DNA of 64,000 bases from Paralvinella palmiformis (lineage: Eukaryota > Annelida > Polychaeta > Terebellida > Alvinellidae). Below, piece after piece: positions 21,937 to 34,743 of this stretch; within the stretch, counting starts at the first letter, position 1; the number at the start of each line of letters is the position of its first letter. The DNA is taken from contig JAODUP010000314.1 in NCBI GenBank assembly GCA_025642065.1, forward strand, positions 131,001-195,000, given 5' to 3'. The notes beneath the pieces are model-generated. The model ran no database searches, was not told the origin of the DNA, and saw nothing but the letters and a program-made list of their open reading frames with translations. A program made the translations under genes and the position numbers.

Positions 21937-22560
21937 ATACAATTATTGGTGCATGAGTTTAAATAATATAGCTATTATTTAGTGGGTGATATAATTTGAT
22001 ATAATTATAATTTTCTTTTGGATAACATTGAATTTTAAAAAGACCACTTGGGCAGCTGAGGGTGATTACTGCCAACACTAATTAATTTGGAATAAACGGG
22101 GAAAAGAAAGTTGCAAAAGTTCTTTTCTGTGTTTAAATGGTACGAAATATCGATATCTATAAGAATAATGCTTAAAGAATTTACAGACAGTCTCCTTAAT
22201 TGTAAAATGATAGTTTATAAATAGTGGTTGTGTTTTTTCAGTCTATGCCTCTCGTCATGGGTCTCGCTTGGTTATTTTTGCCAGTCTATATATCAGCCGG
22301 GGTAAGAATATCATTGTATAGCTATGTTTTATCATAAATAGATTGTAGGCCACTAATCTCATGATTTTACGTGAAAAATCAGTAATATTTAATTAAGTTC
22401 TGCATAAGAAACTCATTGAAGATATTTAAATTGTTCCATTAAACAAATATTGATGATATGTTATATAAAAGTCGTGTTAGTTATTACAAGGATAAATATT
22501 AAATTGAAAGAGTTGATGATGTTTTAAGACATAATTCCTATTAGTGTAGATTTTAATGCG

Positions 22561-22605
<45 letters not shown>

Positions 22606-25600
22606 TGTGTCTTTGAAATATGGTATCAAACTTTCTGCAGGTCTACACATTACCTGAATATTTAGAGAGACGATTTGGTGGGAACATCTTACGTATTTAT
22701 ACCAGCTGTTTGTCACTTCTATTATACGTCGTCACCAAAATAGCAGTAGGTGGTAGTTTTAATGTTCCTTATCACAGAGATATCTACAGACAATCAATGA
22801 TTGTTCATTTTCAACTGCTTTGAACAGTCTTTTCTAAGACCTTGACCTTATATTAAAATGGTACGACTGTTAGTGTTTTTGAAGCACAATAACAAGACTA
22901 AAACATAATTTTATTACATGTATATTACGATGTTTGTTCTTTAGGTAAGCATTTATGCTGGGGCTCTTTTTATCCAACTATCTCTTGGCTGGAACATGTA
23001 CCTATCCATAGGTGTTCTACTTGTTGTCACCTGTATTTATACGGCCCTAGGTAAGAATACTATCTCATTAGGAAAGCAATACAATACAGGAATAATCGCA
23101 ACAGTTATTACTAGAATAAATGTTTATTATTATTGTTGTTAGTATTGTTGTCGTGTATTTGTATTGGTAGTGTTGACATTATAAAGGTTAAATTATAATG
23201 GTATAACTTAATCCCTGTGTATAAGGTCAAACGTATAAACTGTAAATGCATTATTTCATATGATACGAACTTGTATCATAATCATTTAGACAGTAATCAC
23301 ACTATGGTTCTCATATATACTGCACTAACCAGTATCGTTGTCACATATACTGCACTAACCATTACCGTTATCATATAAAATGCGCTAATCGTTATCGTTG
23401 TTATATATACTGTACTAACTGCTATCGTTGTCTAATATAATCTAGTAATAATTATCGTTGTCACATATAATGCACTAATCAGCGTCGTTACCATATGTAA
23501 TACACTAGCCATTGTTCTATGTTGTTATTATATTCCAAAAGGTGGCCTCGCAGCAGTCATTTATACAGATACACTACAGACAGTGATCATGACACTTGGA
23601 GCTATTGTCCTTTCAATAATAAGTAGGTTACATCGTCTTTAATATAGTGTGCTTTAATATACAACTTATTCTGGTTGTTATACTTTAAAGAATACACTGT
23701 GAAAAGAACACAGTGTACAATAACAGTCAAACTAGTTCAACACAACCCCCCCCCCGCCCATAGACAAATGATTACATCGCTGCAGAACCAAGTCAATGAA
23801 AATGTAACCATTTATTATTGAACCCATGGATATTTACGTAGGTTTTATAGAAGTCGGAGGATTTGAGGCGCTCCAGGAGAAATACTTCACGGCCATTCCA
23901 CGAATCAGAGCCAACAACACAACATGCGGTCTGCCAGATAAGGACGCCTTCCATTTATTTCGGGATCCGCTTCATGCTGACCATCCGTGGCCAGGACTCT
24001 TCCTACAGGCGAGCATTGGCTGTCTGTGGTACTGGTGTGCCGACCAGGTAAGGAACACCAACAACGCGCGTTCAGCGAAGAAATATACCGACTAATCTAA
24101 TAAGATGATGATGATTGATGTTTTACGGTCACTTTTGTGCACATGGTAGGCTAAATGGGCCGAATATGAAACACCCTTCAGTTATGCCCACGCCGCGATT
24201 CGAACTCGTATAGTAGTGATTTGCGATCCAACGCGTTACCAGTTAGAGCGCGGAGGCGCCTAGACTGACCTAATAATTTGAGAATAGGACGAAAACTGCG
24301 GTGAAAAGGAAATGTTTAGTATCATCTCGTCAGTTTAGCCAAAGAGTTGAATATTTGACACTCGCTTTTTAATACCGCGAAATGTATCTATGGTCTGAAA
24401 TATCATACGTTTGGTTTGGCTAGTTCAGCACCACTTCGCTCCGCATACCAACAACTAGAAAAATTAGGTGTTGATGACATCAGCAAAACACGTGATACTC
24501 TATTGTTTGCTCATTTAGGGAATGAAATAATTGAAATAGGGTAAACATATCAACAAAGTGCAATTAGGACTATTGTATGTATAATGGAAGTAATCAATGT
24601 ATACATTATATATATATATATATATATATATATGCAGATTGTCGCACATATTCGATCTTGTGTTCATATGTTGGTTTGTTTACTCTGATAAAATAGATGG
24701 GGACCCCCCCCACACACACTCACCTTAAAATGGACGCCTATATTTCAAAATATAAACGGCGCTGTCACAAATATTAAATACAAAATTTAGAGCTATTTAT
24801 TTTTATTGTATATATGCTGTAATGACAGAGTTGGATAATATTTGTTTGTTATTAAATTTCGTAAACAAATCAAATCACGATAATAATGGGAATCGTGTGA
24901 CAGTTGAAACGACAATATTTTGTAGATAAGCCATTTTCACCCCCCCCCCCCCCGTGCTAACTGAACGATGCTGATATTTCATTCTATGAAACCTCCGAAT
25001 TCAAAAAGGTTCTTTCGGAACCCTTTTAGGAATTTAAATGAAAAAGGGATTAATATCGGTATAACACATCAGTGAATATTTACTTATGGTATATTGAAGA
25101 AACCAAGAAGTCTTAGGAACTCGTTATACTTGCAATTCTGTTTATTTATAATCTATTTAAACATGCAATGCTCTCCGCTTGTCATTACAGCGCATTTACC
25201 AACTGTACACACTTACATGTTTTATCCATTGACCTCTATATCAACTGGGCTAGTTGCCACGAATACTTTTCCAGAGATTAATTTCTCGGCTCACAACATC
25301 GTGGGTGACTGACCACGTTAAATGGTGCTGCCGCCCCCACTGAATTATTTAAAATAAAGGGCGACGTTAAAGACCCCCTGAGGACGTAAAACATTCTGTA
25401 TTTCGGCTCCATCTTGGTGGGAGAGGAGTTTCCTCAACCACTCCAACATAGAGGCTGTGCTGAATAAGCGATAGCCTGGGGATTCTGCCCGAAAAACAAA
25501 GCAAGCAAGCCCCGAATAATTATTAAACGACCAGAAGTAAGTTACCTACACTCAAAGCTACAAATGTTATCTAGCTTAATTTAATTGAACTATTTCTTGT

Positions 25601-26026
25601 TATTAGCTATATTGATTGATTGATCCATCAAGTAATAATAATTCTTATTGATGAAATGACAAATCTTTGATCCGCCTGATTAGCCTCTTAGTGTCTACAA
25701 ATATAAGGGCTTTATCACGGGACACATAACTTACTTGCCTTAAGCATCCAACGGTTATTTAGTATTACAATTAGTATTAAATTTCTTCCTAACATATACG
25801 ATTCTCAGGTGATTGTGCAGAGGATGCTAGCTGCCAGAACGTTGTCACATGCTAAAGGTGGCGCTATATTGGCCGGGTATCTAAAGATACTTCCTTTATT
25901 CCTTATGATATTCCCGGGTATGATTAGTCGAGTGCTATATCCAGGTCAGTATATACGGGTTTGTTTTGTAAATAAGCTCAAAGATATTTCTCTTGTTTTT
26001 GATGGCTATGTATATTGATTGTATTC

Positions 26027-26093
<67 letters not shown>

Positions 26094-26358
26094 TCCAGTT
26101 TTATTATGGGGTTTGGGGTGGGGATATTAAGGTAGGTGGGATGAGTTTAAAATATCCACGACGCCTTCAATACTATTTTTTTTATATTTCAGATGAAGTT
26201 GGTTGCGTGGATCCTGACGAATGCCAGAAAGTCTGTAACAATCCTGCTGGTTGTTCTAACGTGGCTTATCCTAAGTTAGTGATGAGATTAATGCCAACAG
26301 GTAGGTAGATACTTCTAGCATAAAGAATTGTCATACTATGATATTTATATGATATCCA

Positions 26359-26389
<31 letters not shown>

Positions 26390-27187
26390 GGATTATCCGC
26401 ACATCCTAAACAAGACGCATCCTAATACACACCAACACACACACACACACACACACACAAATACGCACTGATCTACACACATACACACACACAAATACGC
26501 ACTGATATACACCTGCATGCACACGCACACACACCGTGCTTCCTATATCTTTAGCCAATTGGCGTTATCTCGATATAACGATACGTTTGAATTAGAATAA
26601 ATTAATAAACGGATAGTTGTTTAAAGATAGAATGTTCTATTAATAAATACATTAATTCCCACTTTTACTCAATGACAAGTAGAACATTTACCATAAAAGC
26701 ATTGATACCATAAAATTACTTAAACATGGTTTCACATAAAATATGACACAAACACTCAACGTAAGCCTATCAGAAGACACCATCAAGAAGATGGGTAAAA
26801 TACTTATAGATAGGATAATCAGTTTGATGTCGCTGAATATTCAGAGTATGATATAGTAGAGAGTGCTTTGACACGAGCTGATTTTTGAAGGAATTCCGTG
26901 GTAGCAATTTCCAATTAATTGATGCAAGATCATGGCACATCGTATACCCATAGACATGATGCGTTTGTGTGTGCGCGGGCGTGTGTGTGTGTGAAAACAA
27001 ATGTAAATGTTGCTGTTTTACTGACACTTTTTTGCACAAGGTAGGCTAAATGAGCCGAGTGACCTCCAAAGGGAATGAGGTGAAGTGAAAGACGAAACAC
27101 CCTTCTGATAGAGCCCGGCCCTTGTTTGAACCCAAGTTGTATAGATCCGTGGTCAACTGCGCTACCAGTTAGGCCATATAGGTGCCC

Positions 27188-27234
<47 letters not shown>

Positions 27235-29702
27235 TGATGATGATGAATGTTATCTCGCTGTTCTCCGCCACATTATAATCCATATCCTTAAACCACGTAC
27301 GTCATACCGTACTTCTCTCTCCAGGAGTACGAGGACTTCTAGTTGCCGTTATGATATCAGCCATAGTCAGTTCATTGACGTCAATATTTAACAGCGCCGG
27401 TACACTGTTTACAATGGACATATGGCGTAAAGCCCGATCTAGCTCCAGCGAACGAGAGTTGCTCATCGTTGGCAGGTAAGAGACATCCTACCGTGTTAAG
27501 GTAAAGCCGGTATTCTATGTATTTGTCTTTACCGCGGATAGGTGATTGTGGTCGGTATGTTTCAGCCTAATTGACATCTGGGTTCGGTGATGGTGGTTGC
27601 TGGTAGGCTCTTATAGAACTGGTTTATCCAACTGTGTACGTGAAGCCTCTCTTCCCTAATCCGGTCGTCCAGTTTTAATTTATTTTGTTAATGTCGAACT
27701 AAACGAGACAGAAACGTTGTATAATCAGGTCATTCGTTAACAATAGATTTGGGCAAGCTGGCTCCTATTCCGACCCCGTTCCCTTGCATATCAAATAGAC
27801 CTTAAATAATAACAATAACAAAAATAATAATAATAAAACATAAAAATATTAATAATAATAATAATAACAATAATAATAATAAATTTTAAATAAAAAAGAC
27901 ATTCCCATTATAAACTTAAGATGTTACTTATTTATACTTGGTATACCAGTAATAATAATAATAAGACTAATAATAATAATAACACTAATAATAATAATAA
28001 TTACACTACTACTAATAAAATAATAATAAAATAAAATGAATACTGGTAGTTAAGATATTCTCTGGTATCTTAGTACAGTTAGTAAATAATGTAAAACATC
28101 TTATAGCCCCAGAACCAGGTAACCCTGTTATGAGGCGCTGTACAATATTATTATCCCTGACTTCAGACCTGTTCCCACCCAACAAGATCTCAACTACCAA
28201 GGGAGTATACAACGCATGCTGCCATCATAGGCGCAAATCGTTACCCAAACACATAGCCATCGAGTCCTGTCGGGTTCTCACTTTTATGGACGAGTGAACC
28301 AGTCGCCACGTGACGGCATTGCAGCTCACGGAGCCTCGAACCCGCGACCCTTCGGCCACGAGTCCTACGCTCTAACTAACTGCGCTATCCTATTGGATTG
28401 GACATAAGTCAATTATAGTTTATAATTAAATGTTTGTTATGTAATAGGTCGGCTTGATTACAAGAAATAATACTGAATACTATATTGTTTAACACTCCCC
28501 ACCCGTCTCTCACACACGAACACACACGCACGCCCCCCCCCCCACACACGTTTTCACACAAAGATACGCAAAGATAAAGTGCCAATTTAAAAAAATTATT
28601 TATGCCAGTTCAATGAAATTTTTAGATAATTGAAGAAATTCATCTTAAACAAATTTCCGTGAATTAATATCTTCTTTTATGTCTGTGGATGAAATGAATG
28701 CAGATTAAATCGATATTTGACCAAAATAGTTCAGCTTTAAATTAGTCTGCCACATCAAATGGTAATAATAATAATAATAATAATGGCCGAAATGGCAGTT
28801 ATATTCGGTGGTGAGAACCTTGCCAGTTGCCTGGTTGGATGAAAAACTCTCTTTATCATAGTGTCACAGGAAGGATTCGAACCTCCAACCCCCATCACAT
28901 AATGACCATGAGTAAGATAGTCCTGTGCTCTTACCCACTATGCCATAGAGACGGGTCGGTCTATATCGATGGTGCCAGAATCAACAGAGAGACGAATTAA
29001 CAGAGAAGAATTTGTTATTTGTCTGATGGGTTCTACTATTGAAGATCTTCAATGTTTGGATGATACATTTATTATCACGAATTGTCTTTCATTAATTAGT
29101 AATATCGCGTTATTGCAGTTTTAGTTGTTAATAGACGCATATTTCATCGGCAGATAGGGATGAATCTTTACTTTAAAATGGTATCATGTATGTTAGGAGT
29201 TAACAGTTCAACCATTTGTCATAACGGGCTACCAATGTGTCATTTGACACAAACCAGTCGTTAACTAAATATGCGAAAATGGCATATTCTGACACTTCAA
29301 ATCTGAGGTCTGATCTTTTTCTTAAATGTTCTGCGATAAAATCTTTATAATTTCAGTTAATTTAGTCCTGAATATTAACATATACCTATGTATATGATAG
29401 CAGGAGTTGTCCTCTCATTATTATAGACTCTGTATCCTGACTTTGTGTGTGGTGTCAATACTTTGGGTTCCGTTGGTTCAGTCATCCTCTGGTGGACAAC
29501 TGTTTGTTTATATCCAGACGGTACAGGGATATCTCGGCGCTCCGATTGGTGTCATATTTTTGTTGGCAATATTCTGGAAGCGAATGAACGAAAAGGTAAT
29601 TAATATTTCGTTTACGTTTTTATGTGGATAAAACGTTGAATAAACATTGATCGAACAACTGCACTCGCACATGTCTCTCTCTCTATCTCTCTCTCTCTCT
29701 CG

Positions 29703-29768
<66 letters not shown>

Positions 29769-29777
29769 TACATACAC

Positions 29778-29817
<40 letters not shown>

Positions 29818-29868
29818 TATCTCTCGTTATATCTATCTATCTATCTATCTATCTCTATCTATCTAACT

Positions 29869-29953
<85 letters not shown>

Positions 29954-30736
29954 CTGTGTGTGTTCGGAATATTTCTGTGTATGTCTATATATATATGTGA
30001 GAGGACTGTCGAAGAAAAAGGTTACCTATATCCACAGTTTAAATATAATGTAACACAAACTACATATTTTTTACATTTTCGTTTGTGGATGTATGCATAT
30101 TAAACATTATATACACTATAACATTATAGTTAGCTAATCATGTTAGCTAGTTGTGTTAGTTAGCTCGCTGTGTCTAAATACATGAGATTGCTTAGCAGCG
30201 CATTAAGAATCGATTATATTTACTTATTTTATGCCGCCTTCGGATACTTAGTTTATGCAATCACCTAGCTCTCCCTTTTGTTTCTCTCTTCATCTGACGT
30301 TTCGTTTTTCACACTGTCTCTTTGTCGCTCTAGCGGAAAGTTGCTATGAGCAGAATAAAGAGTATCTCGCTCGTCGCTATACATTATTAGCACCCAGATG
30401 CAGGATAGGTTTTAGCAAATCTGAGTTCGAACACCACATGGAGAGCAATCCATACGCATTGATTGCTTATACCGTGCTTATCTCATTATCGTTTGGTAAA
30501 TTATTTATGTTTACTGATGGTCAGTTATCAGACCAATCGTCCAATATCCTGACGACAAAGAAGCATATCTCTATGGAGAACAATTAAATATTTGATTGAA
30601 CAGTTATAGGATACAATTGTTTATGTCATATGGATTTGGTAATTGGGTTTGGTCTTTGGTTTCTTTGGACGAATGAATGGTAGCCATAATAATTAATTAA
30701 CTTGATAAACGGACGTAGTCGGTTAAGGGGAAGTTG

Positions 30737-30806
<70 letters not shown>

Positions 30807-31283
30807 AAAATGTGCGGATGTATAAACATATTTATATTTTCCTATGTTGATTATTATCAGGGTGCCGTACTCGGTCTGATCGCCGGACACACGTGCGGAC
30901 TGATCCGGATGATTCTGGATTTTGCATACCATGATCCAGAATGTGGCCAACCAGACAGCAGACCCGCCATCTTGGCCGATCTACATTATACCTACTTCAC
31001 TCAGATAAACATCATGTTTACTTTTATCGTCGTCATCGTCGTATCCATGGTTACCAAGCCGCAGGATGTGAACCAAGTAAGAACATATGTTTCATGTTGG
31101 TTGTTTTTAGGTGACCTGAGGCTGGTTTATTATATCATTTATTTATGTATTTATTTATTTATTAGTTGAACAATGTTACATGGTGGACCAGGAAAATTTC
31201 AAGTTGCGATATTGACATAGCTGCTGATGGGGATATGCCATTAACTGGTGTGGAAGCTTGGTCTAGAAATGAGCAAAGTAAGG

Positions 31284-31348
<65 letters not shown>

Positions 31349-31801
31349 GTTTATATTAAGGGGTTTATGTCTGTCATTCTTAATTATCTGGACGAACAAA
31401 TATTGTATATTGTCAATATCCATTTATTAACAGTTTGATAAATGAATATCGTAATACAGAAGGTTCGAAATACTTAGTTAGTCGAGTATTCATACTCATC
31501 TCGGATACACATACCTTAATCCCTGGTATCATGCTCTCATTTGTCCAACTCCACAGCCAAACATACCCGCGATACAAGCGCAGAAGACCTATCAAAGAAC
31601 CACATCCAAAGATGGCGGCGTTCATTACAAAAACATTGTTTTTCCATCGTTTGTGGAACCCAATCGTCGAATGACTCACGATCTAAGGATAAAGTCAGAG
31701 TGAAAGCTTCCCAGCTGACTGGAGAGACAACTAAATGGAGAACCATTGTTAACGTTAATGCCGTTTTGGCTTTGGTTCTGTTGTCTTTTCTAGGACTTTA
31801 G
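20475..31801 (+). CDS. SLC5/SGLT-family sodium/solute cotransporter
   Basis: Fifteen exons join in frame to 653 aa: 20475-20564, 20834-20905, 21642-21746, 22242-22301, 22641-22745, 22945-23050, 23542-23622, 23842-24047, 25809-25944, 26193-26300, 27325-27475, 29427-29595, 30861-31076, 31166-31277, 31557-31801. All introns are GT..AG. Family blocks appear in order: [132 protein letters not shown], and a hydrophobic C-terminus ending [19 protein letters not shown]. Equivalents of SGLT1 sugar-site Asn78, His83, Tyr290, Trp291, Lys321 and Gln457 appear conserved, so sugar or polyol uptake driven by sodium at the plasma membrane is likely. GSEH replaces the GSGH of human SGLT1. Subtype (SGLT1/2/4 versus SMIT2) is not resolved. 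AATAAA lies at 32099-32104 and 32122-32127. Confidence 0.93.
20717..20747. repeat. (TA)n in SLC5 intron 1
   Basis: Pure TA dinucleotide tract. Confidence 0.9.
21869..21932. repeat. (TA)n(TG)n compound microsatellite in SLC5 intron 3
   Basis: TA tract of about 34 bp passing directly into a TG tract of about 28 bp. Confidence 0.9.
22563..22603. repeat. (TA)n in SLC5 intron 4
   Basis: TA tract ending 37 bp before the exon 5 start, close to the branch-point region. Confidence 0.9.
23306..23515. repeat. 30-bp minisatellite in SLC5 intron 6
   Basis: Seven diverged head-to-tail units of exactly 30 bp, near-consensus CGTTGTCACATATACTGCAC followed by TAACCATTAC. It ends 26 bp before exon 7. Confidence 0.85.
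24104..24262 (-). mobile_element. SINE family A in SLC5 intron 8
   Basis: A reverse-oriented copy with the ATC-rich tail at its low-coordinate end and the tRNA-like head ending near 24262. A 14-bp duplication with two mismatches flanks it (GACTAATCTAATAA at 24090-24103, GACTGACCTAATAA at 24263-24276), which marks retroposition. Confidence 0.9.
25266..25505 (+). mobile_element. SINE family B, 5'-truncated, in SLC5 intron 8
   Basis: From CTTTTCCAGAGATTAATTTC through CGTTAAATGGTGCTGCC, AATAAAGGGCGACG, GTATTTCGGCTCCATC to GCCTGGGGATTCTGCCCG it matches the body and 3' end of the 44.7 kb copy. Confidence 0.85.
26031..26091. repeat. (TA)n in SLC5 intron 9
   Basis: Pure TA tract of about 60 bp. Confidence 0.9.
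26360..26545. repeat. CT and CA microsatellites in SLC5 intron 10
   Basis: A (CT)n tract is followed by several (CA)n blocks embedded in two near copies of AAATACGCACTGAT.TACAC. Confidence 0.85.
27003..27189 (-). mobile_element. SINE family A in SLC5 intron 10
   Basis: A reverse copy carrying GGTAGGCTAAATGAGCCGAG, GACCTCCAAAGGGAATGAGG, GTGAAAGACGAAACACCCTTC and a diverged B box, ending AGGTGCC. It is bracketed by GT-rich sequence on both sides. Confidence 0.85.
27190..27242. repeat. (GT)n with short GAT tail
   Basis: GT tract of about 44 bp abutting the SINE head, followed by (GAT)4. Confidence 0.9.
28262..28395 (-). mobile_element. tRNA-derived SINE, family D, in SLC5 intron 11
   Basis: The reverse complement carries a tRNA-like head (GATAGCGCAGTTAGTTAGAG and GGGTCGCGGGTTCGAGGCTC, good A and B boxes), followed by a body with GGCGACTGGTTCACTCG. 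A single copy is seen in the window. Confidence 0.6.
28785..28955 (-). mobile_element. tRNA-derived SINE, family C, in SLC5 intron 11
   Basis: The reverse complement begins TCTCTATGGCATAGTGGGTAA, has a TTGGAGGTTCGAATCCTTCC B box and a GAGTTTTTCATCC body. It aligns along its length with the + copy at 36565-36716. Confidence 0.8.
29672..29960. repeat. complex microsatellite block in SLC5 intron 12
   Basis: Consecutive (CT)n, (CA)n, (GA)n, (CTAT)n, (TA)n and (GT)n tracts. The 117-codon frame through it is an artefact of the repeats. Confidence 0.9.
30738..30803. repeat. (TA)n in SLC5 intron 12
   Basis: TA tract ending about 57 bp upstream of exon 13. Confidence 0.9.
31289..31343. repeat. (TA)n in SLC5 intron 14
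   Basis: TA tract of about 55 bp that begins about 12 bp after the exon 14 donor site. Confidence 0.9.
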
Positions 31802-32284
31802 AAATGCGCTAATAGCACGAAAGATTACGAACGGTTAACCCCATCACTGATTGTTGGTGCTTCCTCATCCGTTGTCTTGATAGGCACCTGGCACAGCTCA
31901 AAACGAAATCGGCAACCGAGCACCATTTATACGGAGACCGAATACTGACTTACTTCTAACTAAACGAATCCATTTGGTGCAATGACATAGAGAGGTGAGT
32001 TTAGTGTATCTCTGTTCACTGTAATTGTTTCCCTACGGATACCTAGATTTTAATATATTTCCGAAAGGTATCCATTTTCCTCGAAGATTATGAGATCGAA
32101 TAAAAGCGCAAAACATTTCGAAATAAAAAATGTTAATTACCTGTTCCTACTGATTTGTTATCAAATAATGCAAACAGGAATAACCTCAAAGACATAGTGA
32201 CAACAGATATTGGAGAGTAAGGGATTGAGTGGAGGAAAGACTGAATGATTGCATGATTGAATCAGTGTGCGGGTGAGGGGGTGA
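31802..32284 (+). other. SLC5 3' UTR and flank
   Basis: Follows the SLC5 stop codon; AATAAA hexamers at 32099-32104 and 32122-32127 are the likely polyadenylation signals. Confidence 0.5.
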
Positions 32285-32900
32285 ACAAGCTTCAACTAGA
32301 TAATCGTTATTTATAGCTTGGTGTTGGCATTTAGAATTATCCTATCTGTAATCAAACTTTCAAGGTAACGAACTAAACTTTTGTTCGGTTCTGTTGGTAT
32401 GATTGATTTCCCACTTTGTGTACACTTATAGATACTCGACACTAACAGTAGGTACACCCATTCCTCAAAACGAGGACTGGTAGCAATTAGGATGAGTGCT
32501 TGTTATCATAAATTTGACTTGATAAATATTAACATGGTTAATTTTGAATTTGTATCACCAACTATTCGGAAATTTCCATTTAATGATGAATCATTGCTGG
32601 ATGTTTCAGCTGTAATTTAATTCTCTCTCGAAGCTCATATATATCATTTACCAAAATAGTATCCCTTTTCCTAGATGATACTATCGTCCACTGAAGTAAA
32701 CATCCTATTTTGTCTCCACCAATTTTATCAAAAGCTATTTATTCACTTACCTTAATTAGTGAATTGTTGGCTAAATGAAACAAAATCGTCAACCTAAGTT
32801 AATAACTTTGCATAAGACATAGAAAACATAAATACAACTTTTATGATAACTCGCATATGCTTTTTTGACAACATGGAACTGACCCATAAATAACTAATTT
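32285..32900 (-). repeat. orphan 5' flank of the small secreted-protein family (copy 3)
   Basis: Colinear, diverged match to the 5' flank of the minus-strand gene at 52590-53130. Landmarks include TAGCTTGgTGTTGGCATTTAGAA and GTGAATCATTG.TGGATGTTTCAG, with intermediate blocks in the same order. Read on the minus strand it contains TATAAATA just after the CCAACACCAAGC motif. The signal-peptide exon that should follow is absent; the match ends at about 32285. A relic of a third copy is the simplest reading. Confidence 0.55.
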
Positions 32901-34743
32901 ATTGCCAGTAATCGCCACCTGATAACATTTATAACTAATTAATTTCAACCATTTAAGAAGTTATTGCATACTACCGTGAAGAGATAAGTACAAACGACCT
33001 AACCTATCGATGTAATACGATGACTATAACAATGGGGTTTAATTCGCGATATTTAACCTTTTAGTCTTTCGTTTCATTGTCATGAAATACTTTATTTATT
33101 TCTTAAATATATGCAGTATAGGAAAGAAGAAGTATTTACTGATTTACGGTGATTTATCATTTATAAAAGAGCAAAGAATAACGATTGGACAGTAAATAGT
33201 TAAAGGTATTTCTGTAATGTGAATAAATAAATTACCAGTTGTTTGTTATTCAGCCAGGTGTATTATAAGTCTTTTTTCCATTACATATTAAAATTCAATT
33301 ACCGTCATAGGTTTGCTCCAAAATAATTACCGTTTCAGTGATATTCCATTCTCAAAAGGCGCAGTATTTGGAAGAAGTTCGAGCTTTTAACAGTAATTTA
33401 TCTCTGGTCAGGATATGATAACATAAATGCTAATCTGAGAGAGAGTGCTACCGTCGATATTAGAATTTCATCGAATGGGTAATTATCATAGAATTTTGTT
33501 AATTCCTCTTAATTACAAAAGTTTATAAATTAATAAAATAAACATACATCATTAAAATAACTCTCTCTACTTGGTGTTCATCAACTGGAAATTAATGCAA
33601 TGAAGAGTTTTTATATTCCTATTATCAAAATTATTCCACCCTCTTTTATAAGTAATAGATAGTTTTATTTCACGTGTTCCTGGAAAGTACTATTATCCCA
33701 TTATTACAAAAAGGAATATTAATTGGCAGGCACCCCAGGTTTACGCTAATAATAATAATAAAAATAATAATAATAATAATATAGTGAAGTTTCGAACTGG
33801 CCTAAAAGTAACAGTTTTCACGTATCCAAATAAGACATCAAAACATTATTTAGGTGGCAATTCACGTTATCGATTTAGTGATTTGTGAATCTGTTCCTAT
33901 TTATTGAGATGTATCATGTTATAGTTATCATAGAATAAATAGTATTGTGTGCGTGTGTGTGTGTGTGTGTGTGTATGTATGTGTATATATATTTGTCCGT
34001 CTATGTGTCTGTGTGTATATCTGTCCTTCCCCCTTTCTCTCTCACATTTACAAACCCAATTCCCATTTAACTCCCCCGTGGACTTACAACAGCCTATAGA
34101 TTAACAAAAGAAAGGAATTATTGTACTATATACGCGTATTTAGCATTAAAACTCTAATAACTTCACCCGTCTCAGATAAGTACGGTGTTCTACAGGTCGG
34201 TACTACACCTGGGTACAACAGCTGTGTTCTACATTTGGGTTTTACCGCTGAGTATTCTTGTGGGCAATGGGGTGGAAACAAGAGAAAACTTTAATACATA
34301 ACAGAACACTCAGCCACTTATCATCTATAATCATTTATCCACAAACTCATAATGTAAGCAAGTTTCTGAATGGACTTGCTGTACAGATGTGTCATTCTGC
34401 TTTATGATCAACAGCGCCAATAGGCACTCACGACCTTACCTTTCCAGATTGTCGCCAGATGTCGTGCTATTCGTGAATATTGTATGGTACACAAATTAAT
34501 ATTGATCATCTCAATAAATTATAATTAGCGGATATGTTAATGCATCTCTGTCCCTACTATTGGAAATGTGTGCAAACCCATTAGCTTTCATAATCCATAA
34601 CTGGAATAAATGGAGAAATCAATTAAAGGAAAGGAACCCAACAAAATATAGCCTTGGAAATTTGTTTATAGACATTTTGTTCTTAAACATCAATATGATG
34701 CCTAAAGTATGGATACTCTATTTGAGTAGAAAACAGACAAGAA
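32901..34743. other. unassigned intergenic sequence
   Basis: AT-rich, with an (ATA)n tract near 33750-33782 and a (GT)n tract near 33948-33985. The last 60 bp resemble the 5' flank of the 52 kb gene. No exon was recognised. Confidence 0.3.

Noticed and set aside
23306..23515. CRISPR-like periodic array; also 62992-63305 and 34838-35045
   Set aside because: Units are head-to-tail with no alternating unique spacers, in a eukaryotic genome; they are minisatellites.
29647..30000. 117-codon frame in SLC5 intron 12
   Set aside because: Runs entirely through consecutive dinucleotide and tetranucleotide repeats.
30255..30587. 110-codon frame in SLC5 intron 12
   Set aside because: No homology recognised, and the SLC5 reading frame is complete without it.
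31818..31990. Minus-strand match to exon 3 of the secreted-protein family (GC.F spacing) behind the orphan promoter
   Set aside because: Nucleotide similarity is weak, an in-frame TAA precedes it with no acceptor between, and it overlaps the SLC5 3' UTR.
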